64,000 bases of DNA from Sorex araneus (GCF_027595985.1 NC_073307.1:120197678-120261677); one strand, 5' to 3'. Counted from the first letter of the stretch, positions 1 to 52,080 are shown. Notes: a model not told the origin generated them from the letters alone. A program made the numbers and translations.

Positions 1-470
1 CTTTCCACCGTCAAAGATCGAGTCTTTGAAGGCAAGTGCGTCTTTGGTCGCTTGCTGCTGTACAGTGCTGTATTCAGTTGAACTTCTACTTCCATGAAAG
101 TTCTTCATGGCAGTTTATATTAGCCATTATTATTGCACATCACCAGTTTAATAAGCACACTATCATCCAAGGTATTATAATGCTTGAGTGTGAGGATGTG
201 TGAAGAATCTGAATGATTTTAGCAGAGTGCCAATGAGGAACGAATAGTATTCCCTTCTAAATTGGCATCCAACGAAGGTGGTAGATACAAAGAGGGTTTC
301 ACTAAATCATGTGGAAACATTGTAAATTGGTGCAAGACCCAATAAAAGCGATAGTAACGTCTAACATTTTTTTGGAGATGGATAAAGAATTATAACCAAA
401 TCATTCAGATAGCTATCTGATCTTTCCACTGCATTGCTTATATGCCACTTAAAAACAGTGAAGTTCTCAA
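1..470. other. Left edge, unique or diverged sequence
   Basis: No gene seen. The first 87 bases are open on the plus strand to a TGA but match nothing I recognise. Bases 110-242 are duplicated at 2127-2262. Confidence 0.4.
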
Positions 471-474
471 ATTT

Positions 475-775
475 CTTTTGTTTTTGCTTTTGTGCTCCCA
501 AGCCATATTCAGGAGACTTCGGGGACTACTTGGTCCTGCCAATGTTCCCATGAGTCCCAGCATTTGGCATCAATACTTGGGGGCTACCATGGCCTACCTA
601 GTAGTGGCTGAAATCAAACTTTATTGGGAGGGGTTGTGGTTTGGGAGAGAGGGCATATCCAGTGTGATTGGGGGACCCACACAGTGCTAAGAACCGAACT
701 AGGGTATTAGCCAGGGTCCTCTGCATGCAAGGCAAGCACCTTAACCCCTGTACTATCTCTTTAGTCCTGGGGTCA
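475..775 (-). mobile_element. Old, diverged SOR-like SINE sequence, possibly two copies
   Basis: Minus-strand body words are visible: 'ttgcttttgtgctcccaagccatattcagg', broken here by changes, and 'aagcaccttaacccctgta' near the head. Confidence 0.45.
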
Positions 776-1475
776 AACTTTTTAAAAGTCAGTATTACTC
801 AGTTTTACAGTTTATTTAGGAAAGTACCTTCAGTGAAACTAACTATCCTTTTATCAATTTGAAAAGCCAGCAATACATTAAAGTTTTCTTCCTAAAAATA
901 ATTTTTTTAAGATTTTCAGAACAACAAAATTCTGTCTTAATTTTCACTCAAAGTCACTTAAAATAATTAAATATCCGGAATGCTTTATGAATTATATGAA
1001 AGAAATTTTCTCCTCAATCTGAATATGGACTCTATAAGTTAGGCATCTTCTAGTTTCAAAGCAAAGGTTTATTTACTATTCAATAAATACAAAGAAAATT
1101 ACAGTGTGAAAACTTATCTCTGCAAAAATATCAAGGCATTTTGAGACAGCATCATGAAAATCAAATTATCACCAGATTATAGTAAGTGGTCGTGGTATTC
1201 TTATGCATGGAAATTACAACATGATTGACAATATTCACTATTCAAGGAAATAGCTGACAATTATTTCCATGTTGTGGGTTTCCACAGGCAAAGAAATATT
1301 ACCCATCTTTGAAAACTCAGATTCTAACTTAACATAGTACCTGGAATAACAGTAGATGCTTAGTAAGAATATGTTGAGTTGACACTTGTAAAAATATAAT
1401 TAATGTGGTCAATTCTTGAGAAGTCATTTATTATATATTGTCCTATAGGTAGTTATTTTTCAAGAGTGTACTAAT
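776..1475 (+). other. Intergenic AT-rich sequence with an L2 3' end
   Basis: No gene seen. Bases 1328-1380 read 'aacatagtacctggaataac' then 'gcttagtaagaatatgttga', the classic L2/MIR-class terminal sequence on the plus strand. Confidence 0.5.
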
Positions 1476-1477
1476 AG

Positions 1478-1620
1478 TAGAGAGTCAGGGAGATAGCTCA
1501 AAGGGCTAGAGCTTATGTTTTGTATGCTGAATTCTATCTCCAGTGCTACACAGTACTCCAAGCACCCCCAGGAATGACTCCTAAGTACTGGTAGGAGTAA
1601 TAATCCCAGCATGGTCAAAT
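1478..1620 (+). mobile_element. Old SOR SINE
   Basis: Head 'gagtcagggagatagctcaa', body 'caggaatgactcctaagtac'; strongly diverged. Confidence 0.65.
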
Positions 1621-1631
1621 AACCCCAGCAT

Positions 1632-1814
1632 GGGGCTGGAGAGACAGCACAGCGGGTAGGGCGTTTGCCTTGCACGCGGCCGACCCGGGTTCAAATCCTA
1701 GCATCCCATATGGTCCCCTGAGCATGGCCAGGTGTAGTTCCTGAGTGCAGAGCCAGGAGTAACCCCTGTGCATCGCCAGGTGTGACCCAAAAAGCAAAAA
1801 AAAAAAAAAAAAAA
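1632..1814 (+). mobile_element. Young SOR SINE
   Basis: Near-consensus head to 'gtgtgacccaaaaagc' and an A-run. The word CCAGCATGG flanks both sides as TSD. It landed inside the older SINE to its left. Confidence 0.95.
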
Positions 1815-1823
1815 CCAGCATGG

Positions 1824-2115
1824 ACCAAGGATGGATAGATAGTACAGGTAAGGCACTTGTGCTGCACAGAACCTGACCCCAGTTTGAATCCTTGGCACTG
1901 CATATGGCACCCTGAGTGCTGCAAGGAAGGACTCCTGAGCACACAACCTTGAACACTGCTGGGGGTGGATCCAAAATAAATAAGAAATTAGCAGAAACTA
2001 TCAAAGCCAGAGCAATAGTACAGAGGGTAGAGTAGTTACCTTGCATGTGGCCAACCCAGGTAACGATCCCTGGTACCTCACTTGGACCCTGTCCCACTAT
2101 GAGTGATCCCTGAGC
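1824..2115 (+). mobile_element. Two old SOR SINEs in tandem
   Basis: Heads at about 1824 ('ggaccaaggatggatagata') and 2007 ('agccagagcaatagtacaga'), both diverged. Confidence 0.65.
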
Positions 2116-2261
2116 ACAGAGTCTTTATTATTGCACATCATCACCAGTTTAATTAGCACAGTATCCATCATTCCAGGTACTTGAGTGTGAGGATATATGA
2201 AGAGTGTGAGTGTGAGGATATATGAGGAATCTGCATGATTTTAACAGAGAGTAAGGAGGAA

Positions 2262-2500
2262 CAACTGTAGCACGGTAGCACTGTCATCCCTTGTTCATCA
2301 ATTTGCTCGAGCAGGCACCAGTAACGTCTCCATTGCGAGACTTGTTCTTACTGTTCTTGTCATATCAAATATGCCACGGGTAGCTTGCCAGCTCTGCTGT
2401 GCGGGCGGGACACTCTCAGGCTCTCCAAGAGGGACAGAGGAATCGAACCCAGATCGGTTGCAAATGCCCTACGCACTGTGCTATGGCTCCAGTCCAGTGA
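2262..2500 (-). mobile_element. SOR-B SINE
   Basis: Minus strand. Contains 'gctcgagcaggcaccagtaa', 'atgccacgggtagcttgcca' and the SOR head complement ending at 'ggctccagtcca'. Confidence 0.85.
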
Positions 2501-2583
2501 TATTAATTCTCTTCTTCCCCCACCCCCTGCAAAAAATTTTTTAAAAAGGTTAATTTCTTTTCTTTCTTTCATTCTTATTTTTC

Positions 2584-2868
2584 TTGGAGAGAGAGGAGAA
2601 GGAGAAAAGAGAGAGTAGGGAGAGAGAGAGAGAGAGGAAGGGAGAGAGAGGGACAGAGAGAGAGGGAAGGAAGGAAGGAAGGAAGGAAGGAAGGAAGGAA
2701 GGAAGGAAGGAAGGAAGGAAGGAAGGAAGGAAGGAAGGAAGGAAGGAAGGAAGGAAGGAAGGAAGGAAGGAAGGAAGGAAGGAAGGAAGGAAGGAAGGAA
2801 GGAAGGAAGGAAGGAAGGAAGGAAGGAAGGAAGGAAGGAAGGAAGGAAGGAAGGAAGGAAGGAGGGAG
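2584..2868 (+). repeat. GA-rich tract and (GGAA)n microsatellite
   Basis: A degenerate GAGAGG prelude is followed by about 200 bases of uninterrupted GGAA/AAGG units (2664-2862, roughly 49 copies). It produces long artefactual frames of EGRK or FLPS repeats on both strands. Confidence 0.97.
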
Positions 2869-2939
2869 GTGTCGAGGAAATGTAGTGCCAGGGACCCCAG
2901 ACTGCAAAAAGGCCAGTGCTTCATTCTGCACATATGGTG

Positions 2940-3850
2940 AGAAATGAGGCACTAAACTTGCCTCAAACATTGCAAGGCAAACATTTTTGCCCCTAGCTTC
3001 CCCTTCACCCTTCTATAGTTTAAATTCATTATTCTAAGCATCCATTGTGTACTAAATCAGGATTAGTGTGTTTCCTTTCTCCCCAGGATGTGTCTGTCCT
3101 TGTAAACCACCTTGCTCCTGTCTTCTCCAATCAGGTTTGGATTCCCCAGTAAAATGCCTCCAAAGGCCTGAGTATCTCCACAGTACTAATGACAGTTCTA
3201 CACTACCCGGTGATTGATTACACTGTCTCCTGTGCTAGATGATGCATGAAGACTTACACCTAGCCCAGTTTTGCTCACCACTACAGTAGTTAGTATAGTA
3301 CCTGGTAGGTAGCAGCTTCCCAGTTATCATTATCTGAACGACTAAACACAGATATACAAAATAAATAAAAACTTCCCTTAGTGTGTAGTCCTTGCTGCTA
3401 TTTGTTGAGGGCAAGTCTAAAAAGCCAGTGAATTAATCTTTCCAAAAATTAGGGGGAGAAAAAGGCCCACCCCTATAGGAAAATGGAAAAAGCTTCCACA
3501 ATGTACAGAATCCCAGTTTTTGGGTGCTGTGGCAACTATTTTGGTTGGTAGGCTTTTTCTTCTTTCTAGCGCTTAAAAATCAGTAGTGGCTATATAGATA
3601 AATGCCCTTATCCCTAAGACCTAGGGCAATAGTGCTTATCACTCACATGAAATCTAAGTGTTAATGTCCTTAGTTACTATTAGTCACATAAGTAATAATA
3701 AGCTACTTTTCATAAAATGCTATTAGCCCATCACTGACATGTATATTCTCTGGATTATTTATTCAAGAGTATCTAAAGATTTGCTCAGAAAAATCCACTC
3801 AGTGCTCCCTCTTAAGATGAGTCTATTATTCCTTTCCTTCCCTTTTTTGT
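2940..3850. other. Unique intergenic sequence with an L2 3' end
   Basis: No gene seen. Bases 3290-3345 ('atagtacctggtaggtagca') resemble a plus-strand L2/MIR tail. Confidence 0.5.
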
Positions 3851-3854
3851 TGTT

Positions 3855-4245
3855 TTTGTTGTCACTGGTATGTAAGGTTCACATACTTGGGGTGCTGGGG
3901 ATCACCCTGGCAGTGCTGGGGACTGTGATCAGTAATGAGGGTCGTGTACGGAATCAAATTTTCAGTCTCACGGATGCAAGACAGGCTCCCCACCACTGAG
4001 ATATTTCAGGCCCAAGAGCTATGTTTGTTTGTTTACCCAGGGCGTTTCATGTGAGTATTTCTAAATAAATATTTCTAAAAATACTTTTTTTTGGGGGGGA
4101 GGGCCATTCCTGGCAGTGTTCAGGGATTATTCCTGGCACTCCTGGCTCAAGGGTCTAGGGGACCACATGGGATCCCCGGGGATTGAATTTATATCAGTGA
4201 CATGCAAGGCAAGTTCTCTACTCACTATATTATCATTCAGGCCCC
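3855..4245 (-). mobile_element. Two old SOR SINEs
   Basis: Minus-strand copies at about 3870-4015 and 4090-4245, recognised by 'tgcaag' and 'atcattcaggcccc'-type head complements. Confidence 0.6.
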
Positions 4246-4452
4246 CAAAAATACTTGTTGGAAATCTTACATAGTCTAAGAAGTTGTAGAAAATTTCCAG
4301 TTTCACTAGAAATTAATACTTTTTCTTCTTATATTAACTTTTTCACTTTCCCTTTTACTACTTTAAAGTGCATAGAAAATTATTCCCCTTTTTTCAGTAT
4401 GTACAATTATTTTGAAAAAGAATAAGATATTTTACTATTACTACCAACAGCA

Positions 4453-4492
<40 letters not shown>

Positions 4493-4493
4493 T
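4453..4493 (+). repeat. (ATT)n microsatellite
   Basis: About 13 ATT units at the A/T tail end of the minus-strand SOR SINE that follows. Confidence 0.95.
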
Positions 4494-4675
4494 GTGGTTC
4501 AGGGGCCACACCCAGAGGTGCTCAGGATTTACTCCTGGCTGTGCACTCAGAGATTACTCCTGGCAGCGCTAGGGGATCATACGGGATGCCAGGGATCAAA
4601 CCTGAGTTGGCCAGATGTAAGGCACATGTAAGCCCTACCCGCCTATATCACCTGCTGTACTATCTCTCCAGCCTC
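4494..4675 (-). mobile_element. SOR SINE
   Basis: Minus strand with 'ctcctggctgtgcactcaga' and a head complement ending 'tctctccagcctcc'; an (ATT)n tail lies at its 5' side on the plus strand. Confidence 0.8.
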
Positions 4676-4704
4676 CTATTAAAAACTTTTTTCTAAATTA
4701 AAAT

Positions 4705-5055
4705 AATATCTTTGCCTGTGGGCCATACCTGGCTGTTCTCAGGGATGACTCCTGTTTCTATGCTCAAGGGTCACTCCTGGTGGGGTAGGGGAACCCTACG
4801 GGGCATCTGGGATCAAATCCAGTCTGTTGCATGCAAGGTGAAAGCCTTACCTGCTGTACTATCTCTCCACACTCCCCACCCCAACTTCCTGGCTTTGGTT
4901 TGTTTGGTTTTTGTTTCTGGGCCACACCTGGCAGTGCATAGGGATCACCCCCGATGGTACTCAGGGGACCATATGGGATGTCAGGGATCAAACTTGGGTT
5001 GACCACATACAAAGCAAGTGCCCTACCCTGTGTACTATGGCTCTGACCCCCACCC
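4705..5055 (-). mobile_element. Two SOR SINEs in tandem
   Basis: Minus-strand copies at about 4710-4875 and 4900-5050, both with the 'ccatatgggatgtcagggat'-type core. Confidence 0.75.
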
Positions 5056-5234
5056 CAACTGCATTAAAAAAAACAAACCCAAAACATTAATATCTTCAGT
5101 AGTGGATCCTTAAACATACACCCAACACAAATTTTGTAAGTCCATACTGGATCTTCAGCTTATCTTGCTTAATAGACTAACAGTGAAAAAGCAACTTTCT
5201 CTTAAAAAAATTATTACTTCCAAAATATTCCAAT

Positions 5235-5385
5235 GACCTGGGAGATAGCTCAGAGAACCGGTGTACATGTTTTATATGCTGGAGGCCCAAGTTTGACCCC
5301 CAGCATCATTTTCGTCCTCCAGTACCAGTAGAAGAGACTCCTAAGCCAGGAATAGCTCCTGAGTACCACAATAAAGTAAACAGAA
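5235..5385 (+). mobile_element. Old SOR SINE
   Basis: 'gacctgggagatagctcaga' head and 'taagccaggaatagctcctg' tail. Confidence 0.6.
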
Positions 5386-5699
5386 ACAACTGAAAAACCA
5401 AAATATTCCCCAAAAGCTGAATATGAATTTTAACTGACATAATTATAAATGATGCATATTTCAGGTAACCATCTGTTACAGGTGTGAGGAACAGTATACA
5501 GATCTCAAGAACAAAGAAAATTAGCTTTCCACCCCCTCATTATCTAACTCCCTAAGGATTCAAATTAGGCAGCTAATCAAGAAACCATCTACCTTAGCCC
5601 AGCAATTTATAAAGGTAAGTAATAAGATAGAAGTTCTCAACCCTAATTTATGCTGGCAAAATTAAATAACCCTACTTTTCATGTAACTAGACTTAAGAA

Positions 5700-45946
<40,247 letters not shown>

Positions 45947-46671
45947 CCCGGGCGGGCGCGCGGTCCCGGGATTGCTTCCGCACTCGGAGTCGGACGGCGG
46001 CTGCCGAGGACCAAACCTCCCCTCCTCGGACGGGAAAATCCAGCCTGCGGCCGGGACAGCGGCGTCTCCGCGGGCAGAGAGATGTGACTTACTACTCCGC
46101 GGGGCCCTGAGTACGCGGGATCCCCCGACTTGGCTTGCCGGGAAGGAAATCTGGGGGAAAAGGGGAGTGAGGAAGGACCCGAGGAGCTGCAGAAACTGTT
46201 TCAGGACCCCCGGCGCCGTCCTGGAACAGTTTCTGTAGAAGGCTGCGCGAAGTTTCCATGACCTCGAGAAAGAGCGAGCGCGAAAACCGCAGTTAGCTTT
46301 AGGAAGGACGTCAAAGTTCAAAAGCAGAATTCCAGGGGCTGAAACGGAGTTCCCAGAAGCCTTGTTTGGAGACCCGAGCTGGGGCTAGCTCCGCGGCGGG
46401 ATCGCCTCTGCCCCACTCCCAGGGGTGCGTCTGCACCCTCATCCTGCAAGGCAGTGGTGAGGAAACCGCCAGGTGGACCCTGTGCCACCGAGAGGAAGGT
46501 CATGTGGGCCACGAAAGCGAACAGATGCAATTTTCTGGCTTTGTCTGATCTCCTTGACTTGTGAATTGACTTGAACCGCCGGCCCCAAAACACCTGGAGC
46601 GGGATACTTAAAGAAATGGGAGGGTAGGAAAGAGCCAAAGGCCGGAATGCTGTGACTTAGAAGTAAAGAAC

Positions 46672-46805
46672 TTGGGGTCCCGCAGAGATCACACAGAGGG
46701 TAGGGAGCTTGCCTTGCACCTGTCCAATCCAGGTTCCATCCCTCCACCAGGAGTGATCCCTGAGCATCGCTAGGTGTGTGCCCCACCGTCCCCGCCCCCA
46801 TCACC
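46672..46805 (+). mobile_element. SOR SINE, internally deleted
   Basis: 'gtcccgcagagatcacacag' head; the core between the B box and 'aggagtgatccctgagcatc' is shortened. Confidence 0.65.
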
Positions 46806-46974
46806 AAATAAAAAGTCAAAATAATTTCTTGAGAAGTGAAAAAGCTGGAAGGCGCATTATGTTCATTCAACAAACGTTTGTTGAGCGTTAACTATTTGCA
46901 AAGCCGTCATCTAGGTATGAGGATACAACAGTGAAGAGGAGACAAAAACAACAGCTTTCCTAGACAGGGCTGTG

Positions 46975-47145
46975 GTTCTGTTGAGAAGAGTGCAAGCATT
47001 GTATGTGAGGCTCTGGGTTTGCTCCCTGGCACTGGCAGCACTATTACATTAGCACTGTAGCACTGTCATCCTGTTGCTCATCGATTTGCTCCATCGGGCG
47101 CCAGTAATGTCTCCATTGTTACTGTTTTTGGCAACAAAACAGAGT
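46975..47145. mobile_element. SOR fragment (plus) and SOR-B fragment (minus)
   Basis: Plus fragment at 46980-47040; minus SOR-B piece at 47045-47140 with 'gctcatcgatttgctccatc'. Confidence 0.65.
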
Positions 47146-47154
47146 AAGGTAAAT

Positions 47155-47203
47155 TATATTTGTCTATATATATGTACACACACATATATATATATATATA
47201 TAA
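47155..47203 (+). repeat. (TA)n/(CA)n tract
   Basis: TATATATATGTACACACAC followed by ATATAT units, next to a SOR-B fragment. Confidence 0.85.
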
Positions 47204-47204
47204 T

Positions 47205-47335
47205 CTTTGGTTTGAGGGCCAAACTTCATGGTGTTCAGTACTTCTGGCTCTATGCTTGGGGGACTCTGTGGTGCTGGGGATCATGCTAAAATTGGCCATA
47301 TTCAAGGTAAGTCCCTTAACCCCTGTATTCTCTCT
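47205..47335 (-). mobile_element. Old SOR SINE
   Basis: Minus strand, 'ttctggctctatgcttgggg'. Confidence 0.55.
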
Positions 47336-47344
47336 CTAGACACC

Positions 47345-47407
47345 AATATTTATATATATATGTAATATATGTATTTATATATATATTTATATATATATAT
47401 ACACACA
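47345..47407 (+). repeat. AT-rich (TATATAT)n tract
   Basis: Imperfect TATATAT/TTTATAT units ending ACACACATG. Confidence 0.85.
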
Positions 47408-47562
47408 TGTTAGAAGGTGTTGTGGAGACTGTTTAAAAGGCAGGTCAGGAGATCTGGTAGTTCAGATTGAGAGTGAAGAGAAAATTTTTTCCATAGTAGA
47501 GAGCACTCAGAACAAAGTCCAAAGACAGGTACATGCTGGGGGAGGCGTAAAACAGCAGGGAA

Positions 47563-47875
47563 AAGGCCAGAGAGACAGTGCAGCAGGAGGTATAGCACTT
47601 GCCTTGAGTGCAGCAGATCGGAGTTCAACCTGGCGCATCCCTCGTGTTCCCCTAGCCCTGCTAGGAGTGATCCCAGAGCACAGAGCCAGTAATAATCCCT
47701 GAGCACGCTGGGTATGCACTCCCCCCAATATTTTTTAATTAGAAAAAAAAAAAGACGGGGCTGGCAGGATAGTACACTAGGTAGGGCACTTGCCTTGCAT
47801 GTGGCTGACCTAGGTTCAATCCCCAGCACCCCATACAGTCCCTTGAGAACTGTTGGGTGTGCCCTACCACCGAAA
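47563..47875 (+). mobile_element. Two SOR SINEs
   Basis: Copies at 47565-47732 and 47757-47872 ('ggggctggcaggatagtaca'). Confidence 0.75.
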
Positions 47876-48209
47876 AAAAAAATCAGCAAGGAAGCCAGTG
47901 TGGAGGAATGAAGAAAGGTAAAGTTGAAGTAGGCTCATGATTCAGGGGAGTGGTTCTTTCAGTGCTGTTCCTAGTTGAGCAGACTCAGCCTCACCATGGT
48001 TAGAAATTTTCTGAGAGCCCATCCCTGATGTACTGGATCCCAGGTGGGGCTGAGTAACTGACTTAACAAGCTTTCAGGTACTTTTGACATAAGCTCTAGT
48101 GAGAAAAGCCTGTGGGGCTCTCTAGACAACTGTGGCTCTGGCTGGTCGGGGCCCTCTAGCAAGACACATCAGAAACACATAGCACTTCCTTTTCCTTTTC
48201 TTTGCAAGT

Positions 48210-48380
48210 GTGGGGAGTAAGGTGGTGGTGGGCTATGATGATGATGCTCAGGACTTACTTCTGGTTCTGCTCAGGTATCATTCCTGGTGGTGCCTGGGGG
48301 ACCATATGTGGTACTGGGATTGAACCAGAGTCAACCACATGCAAGGCAAGTTCCTTCATCCTTGCACTGCCTGGTCCCCA
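48210..48380 (-). mobile_element. SOR SINE
   Basis: Minus strand, 'ggacttacttctggttctgc' to 'ctgcctggtcccc'. Confidence 0.65.
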
Positions 48381-48861
48381 CCTTATTGAGGTACAGAGGT
48401 CCAGTCGAGGATGTCTCACATGTCCAAGGTATGAGCTGTGCCACTGGGCCACATCCCTGGTCCTCACTTTAAACAAGTTAGATTAATTATTTCTTGCAGC
48501 AAAGACGCTGATGACTGGAGAACAGCTGGGACCGCTCAGTAAGGGAGTGTTAGAACCTGTTAGAGGATTTGGTGGAGAGAGGGCATTAGGAAGCTTCAGT
48601 TTGCTTAGGGTGCCATCAGAAAGTCTGTGACTGAGTTATCTCTAAGATGTCTGGACTGAAGAGAAAACTCTAAATGGTAAAGCAGCAGTTGTCATTTGGA
48701 TTCATAGAAGAGAAAGTTGGGTATTTAGTAGGTGGCACTCAGCCCTTTGTTTTTTTGGTCTCTGCTTAAGTGAAGTTATGATATGGCTTAGTTTTATTCC
48801 ATTTCCTCATGCCCTGAGTGCCTGGAGTCTGATGCTCGTGTTTCTGTGAGGTTGTTATGAT

Positions 48862-49125
48862 CCAGGAACTGGAGCGATAGCACAGCGGGTAAGGCATTTG
48901 CCTTGCATGCGGCCAACCCAGGTTCAGTTTCTCCGTCCCTCTTGGAGAGCCGGGCAAGCTACTGAGAGTATCCCGCCCACACGGCAGAGCCTGGCAAGCT
49001 ACCTGTGGCCTATTCAATATGCCAAAAACAGTAACAACAGGTCTCACAATGGAGACATTATTGGTGCCTGCTTGAGCAAATCCATTAACAACGTGACGAC
49101 AGTGCTACAGTGCAGTAATGGTCCA
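48862..49125 (+). mobile_element. SOR-B SINE
   Basis: 'aggaactggagcgatagcac' to 'gacagtgctacagtgcagta'. Confidence 0.9.
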
Positions 49126-49419
49126 GCAGGAGAGAGAACAATCTCTCTGCACATGCAACTTGCCTTGCATGTGGCTGACTCTGGCTCCCAGGGCCACACC
49201 AGCTCCCAGCAACACTGAGAGCATGCTGTGTTAGACCAGTTCCCAGATGTCAGGACTATGTTATTCTTTCCCAGGCTTTCCTGTGTAAGTAAAAAGATGT
49301 CACTGGATGGTTGAACAGAGAGGAGTGATGTGATAGGACTGAGTGAAAGAGTAAATTTGACCGCTGTACTGTGAAAAGATGTGGCAAGAGTGAAGCCATG
49401 GTAGGAGAGAAGATGACAA

Positions 49420-49885
49420 AGTGGAGGTGAATGACAAGGCCTGTTTTGTTCCCCTTGGATTTTGTAATCCTCAGCTTTTGTGGTCTCTGAGCTCTGGGAT
49501 AGAAAGGTATGAACTGGATTTTGAGTGTGGACCACTTATGTAGGAGGTTTGGTCATGTAAGTAAGTTAAGGAATAGGACAGTTAGGGAGGAAGGCAAAGC
49601 ATCAGAAGGTTTTTTTTTTTTTTATTTTTATTTGCATCAGAAGTTTTTGTGGTGAGAAGTCAGCACTATCTGTAGCTTTTGCTAGTTTGTTCTGTTTGGT
49701 TTTTGTGCCATACCCAGCAGTCCAAAGGGGGCACAAAACAAACCTAGCTTGGTGTGTGGGAGGGGTCTATGAATTGAAACCGAGTCTCCTGCTTTAAAGT
49801 AGGTACTTTAATTCCCCCCATTGGTTTCTTTCCTTGGAATTTATCAAAGGTATGGAATAACTACGTTATAAAAATAAGATAGGGA
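49420..49885. other. Unique sequence with an old SINE
   Basis: Minus-strand SOR remnant at about 49690-49815; otherwise nothing recognised. Confidence 0.4.
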
Positions 49886-50150
49886 CCAGAGAAATATAAC
49901 AGTGGGTCAGGCATTTGCTTTGCATGTGGCTCATCTGGGTTCAATCCCCAGCACCCCATCATGGGTTCCTGAGCTAAGCCAGGACTGAACCCTGAGCCAG
50001 GACTAAACACTGGCAGGTGTGTCCCTCACCAAAACAAACAAACTAAATAAATTAATGATTGGACTAGAGAAATGCTACAAAGATTAAGACCTTGCATATA
50101 GCTGAGTCCACTTGGATGTTCTGCCCCATGTTGTGGCAGGTATCTCAGCA
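49886..50150 (+). mobile_element. Two old SOR SINEs
   Basis: Heads near 49886 ('gggaccagagaaatataaca') and 50062. Confidence 0.65.
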
Positions 50151-51115
50151 TTGTGAACAGCCCCAGATTCATTCAGGCTCACCAGAACTTGACTAGATGA
50201 GATTCAAGGTTACAAAGGAGCTAAAGTTTATAGAGAGTGAAGATAGGAAGGAACTCCTCATGGGAGGGGGTAAGCATGGTAGAACTGTTGTTGTCTAGAG
50301 CTTTTAGAGGTTCACTCTTAGGATCACTAGCTAGCTTGGACCACTGTGATGATGATCATCTCTGTTTACCATTTAGTTGCCAGACCAAGTTAGGGTACCC
50401 TGACATCTCCAGATAGGATTTCGAGAGAAGTGTCTGAAATGCCATTGGTCTGCTGTGGCTTTGGGCATATTTTATGTTTTGTAGCTGCAGACTCTGCTAG
50501 TGGCTGAGACCTCGGAGGTTGATACTTTCTTTGTCCACAAGGATTATTTAAATTTCCTGGCTTAGGAAGATAGTTCACTCTGCCCCTGCTTTGGCCAGCA
50601 GAGAATTGTGACCAATACCACTGACTCTTGTTTGCGGAGTCATTTGCACTAGATTTTAAGGTAACAGAATGACCAAGTTTGCAAGGTGGTTTAAGATGAA
50701 GTGTCTGCTGGTAGCAGACAATTGGAAAACTGAGTGTTCTTCTTTCAGCATGGTTTCCCGAGCAGCACTTCTAGGTGAGGCCTTGGAATTCCACTCAGCT
50801 CCACACTCCCAGTCCCACTGACTTGGACCAGGTAACCCCTGGATCTGCAGAGCCCTCATAGTTCCCTAGCCTCCGCCCTTACATGGGACTGCTGACTTGA
50901 CCAAGAATTGTTGGTGGGGTCTTCCCAAGTACCACTTATGAGGTCCCCCCGCCCAATAACTAAGTGATGAGAGCTCTCCATATGGAGGGGAGGGTTGAAG
51001 GGCCTGAAATAGGTGTAACGTTTTTCTAGAAAGCAGCAGGTTTTATTCACAGATCTCATAGACTGCAGGTGTGAGGGGATGTCCCCTAATATCTGTTTCT
51101 AATCTAAAGAGTCTA
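50151..51115. other. Unique intergenic sequence
   Basis: About 960 bases with no SINE and no recognised gene. It may hold 5' non-coding sequence of the small-ORF transcript, but nothing shows this. Confidence 0.35.
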
Positions 51116-51118
51116 CCT

Positions 51119-51275
51119 TGGGGCTGGAACAATGGTACAGAGGGTAAAAAGCTAGCCTTGCATGCAGCTGACTCAGGTTCGATTCCCTGCGCCACATATG
51201 GTGCCCCAGACACCCTTCAGGAGTATGCCCCGAGCAGTGCTGGGTGTGACCCCAAATGAGAAATAAAAAAAATAA
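51119..51275 (+). mobile_element. SOR SINE
   Basis: 'ttggggctggaacaatggta' to 'gtgtgaccccaaat'. Confidence 0.85.
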
Positions 51276-51435
51276 ATAGATCATCTTATTAACAGGCAGC
51301 TGGGTCCCAGCCCTTGACCTGGAGATTCAGCTGTGACACTTAGTGCAGGTCATTTAGACCAGTGGTCTTTAGCTCTTGGTCTGTGGATTGATTCTGGTCT
51401 GTGTGTGTACAAAGGTGGAAGAATGCTGGTTTAGG

Positions 51436-51619
51436 GGCTGGAGTGATAGCACAGCGGGTAGGGCGTTTGCCTTGCACGCGGCCGACCCAGGTTCGATCCC
51501 CGGCATCCCATACGGTCCCCTGAGCACGGCCAGGGGTAATTCCTGAGTGCAGAGCCAGGAGTGACCCCTGAGCATCGCTGGATGTGACCCAAAAAGCAAA
51601 AAAAAAAAAAAAAAAAAAG
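51436..51619 (+). mobile_element. Young SOR SINE
   Basis: TSD AGAATGCTGGTTTA on both sides. Confidence 0.95.
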
Positions 51620-51634
51620 AATGCTGGTTTAGAC

Positions 51635-52080
51635 TCTAAGATGCAGTATTCTCATTAGTGAAATGGGAGGACCATTGTTCTTGTGTTATATTGCTGCTGT
51701 GATGTAATATATACGAGGACCTTAGCCAGCTGCCAAACCATAGGTATAGGGGTGATATCTTTGACCTGGCCAGTGTGACCAGTAGGTCACTGATGTCTCT
51801 ATACCTGTTGGACTCCAGCTTCTCCACTAACTAGCTTGGAGCCAAGGATAGGAGCTGACATGTGACACCTGTACCACCTTAGAGCTTTATGAGCATACTC
51901 CTTTGCCAAGATCTTGGTAATCCTTCCCTGAGCACTTAGGACTAAATCAGAGGCTAAATCAGAGAGAAATTTAAAGGCAGATGGATTTTATTCCAATTTT
52001 TATTTCCTCCTTTTCCAAACACAGCCCCTTTCAACCTGGCTTCCTTCCTGTGTAGTCTGTTCCACCGTGGTGGTTTCACC
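51635..52080 (+). other. Sequence upstream of MISFA exon 1
   Basis: Starts with a MIR tail ('attagtgaaatgggaggacc'). The rest is unique and probably includes the promoter or 5' UTR of the small-ORF transcript. Confidence 0.4.

Larger units (their letters stand above)
46855..49420 (-). mobile_element. L2 LINE remnant broken by SINEs
   Basis: 'cattcaacaaacgtttgttg' and 'gaggatacaacagtgaagag' (46865-46940) match the L2 3' end in reverse. Later pieces continue the same element: 47410-47560, 'gcaaggaagccagtgtggag' near 47886, and 'agaggagtgatgtgatagga' near 49319. SOR insertions separate them. Confidence 0.6.

Noticed and set aside
1-87. Open frame at the left edge that might be a TSG101 exon
   Set aside because: TSG101 is expected near UEVLD, but the translated residues do not match any TSG101 segment I know and no splice sites fit.
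1615-2097. Many frames containing LLALHSGITPGGAQG or [13 protein letters not shown]
   Set aside because: The same peptides recur dozens of times because they are translations of the SOR SINE.
2550-2970. 118-131 codon frames of EGRK/FLPS repeats
   Set aside because: Pure translation of the GGAA microsatellite in both directions.
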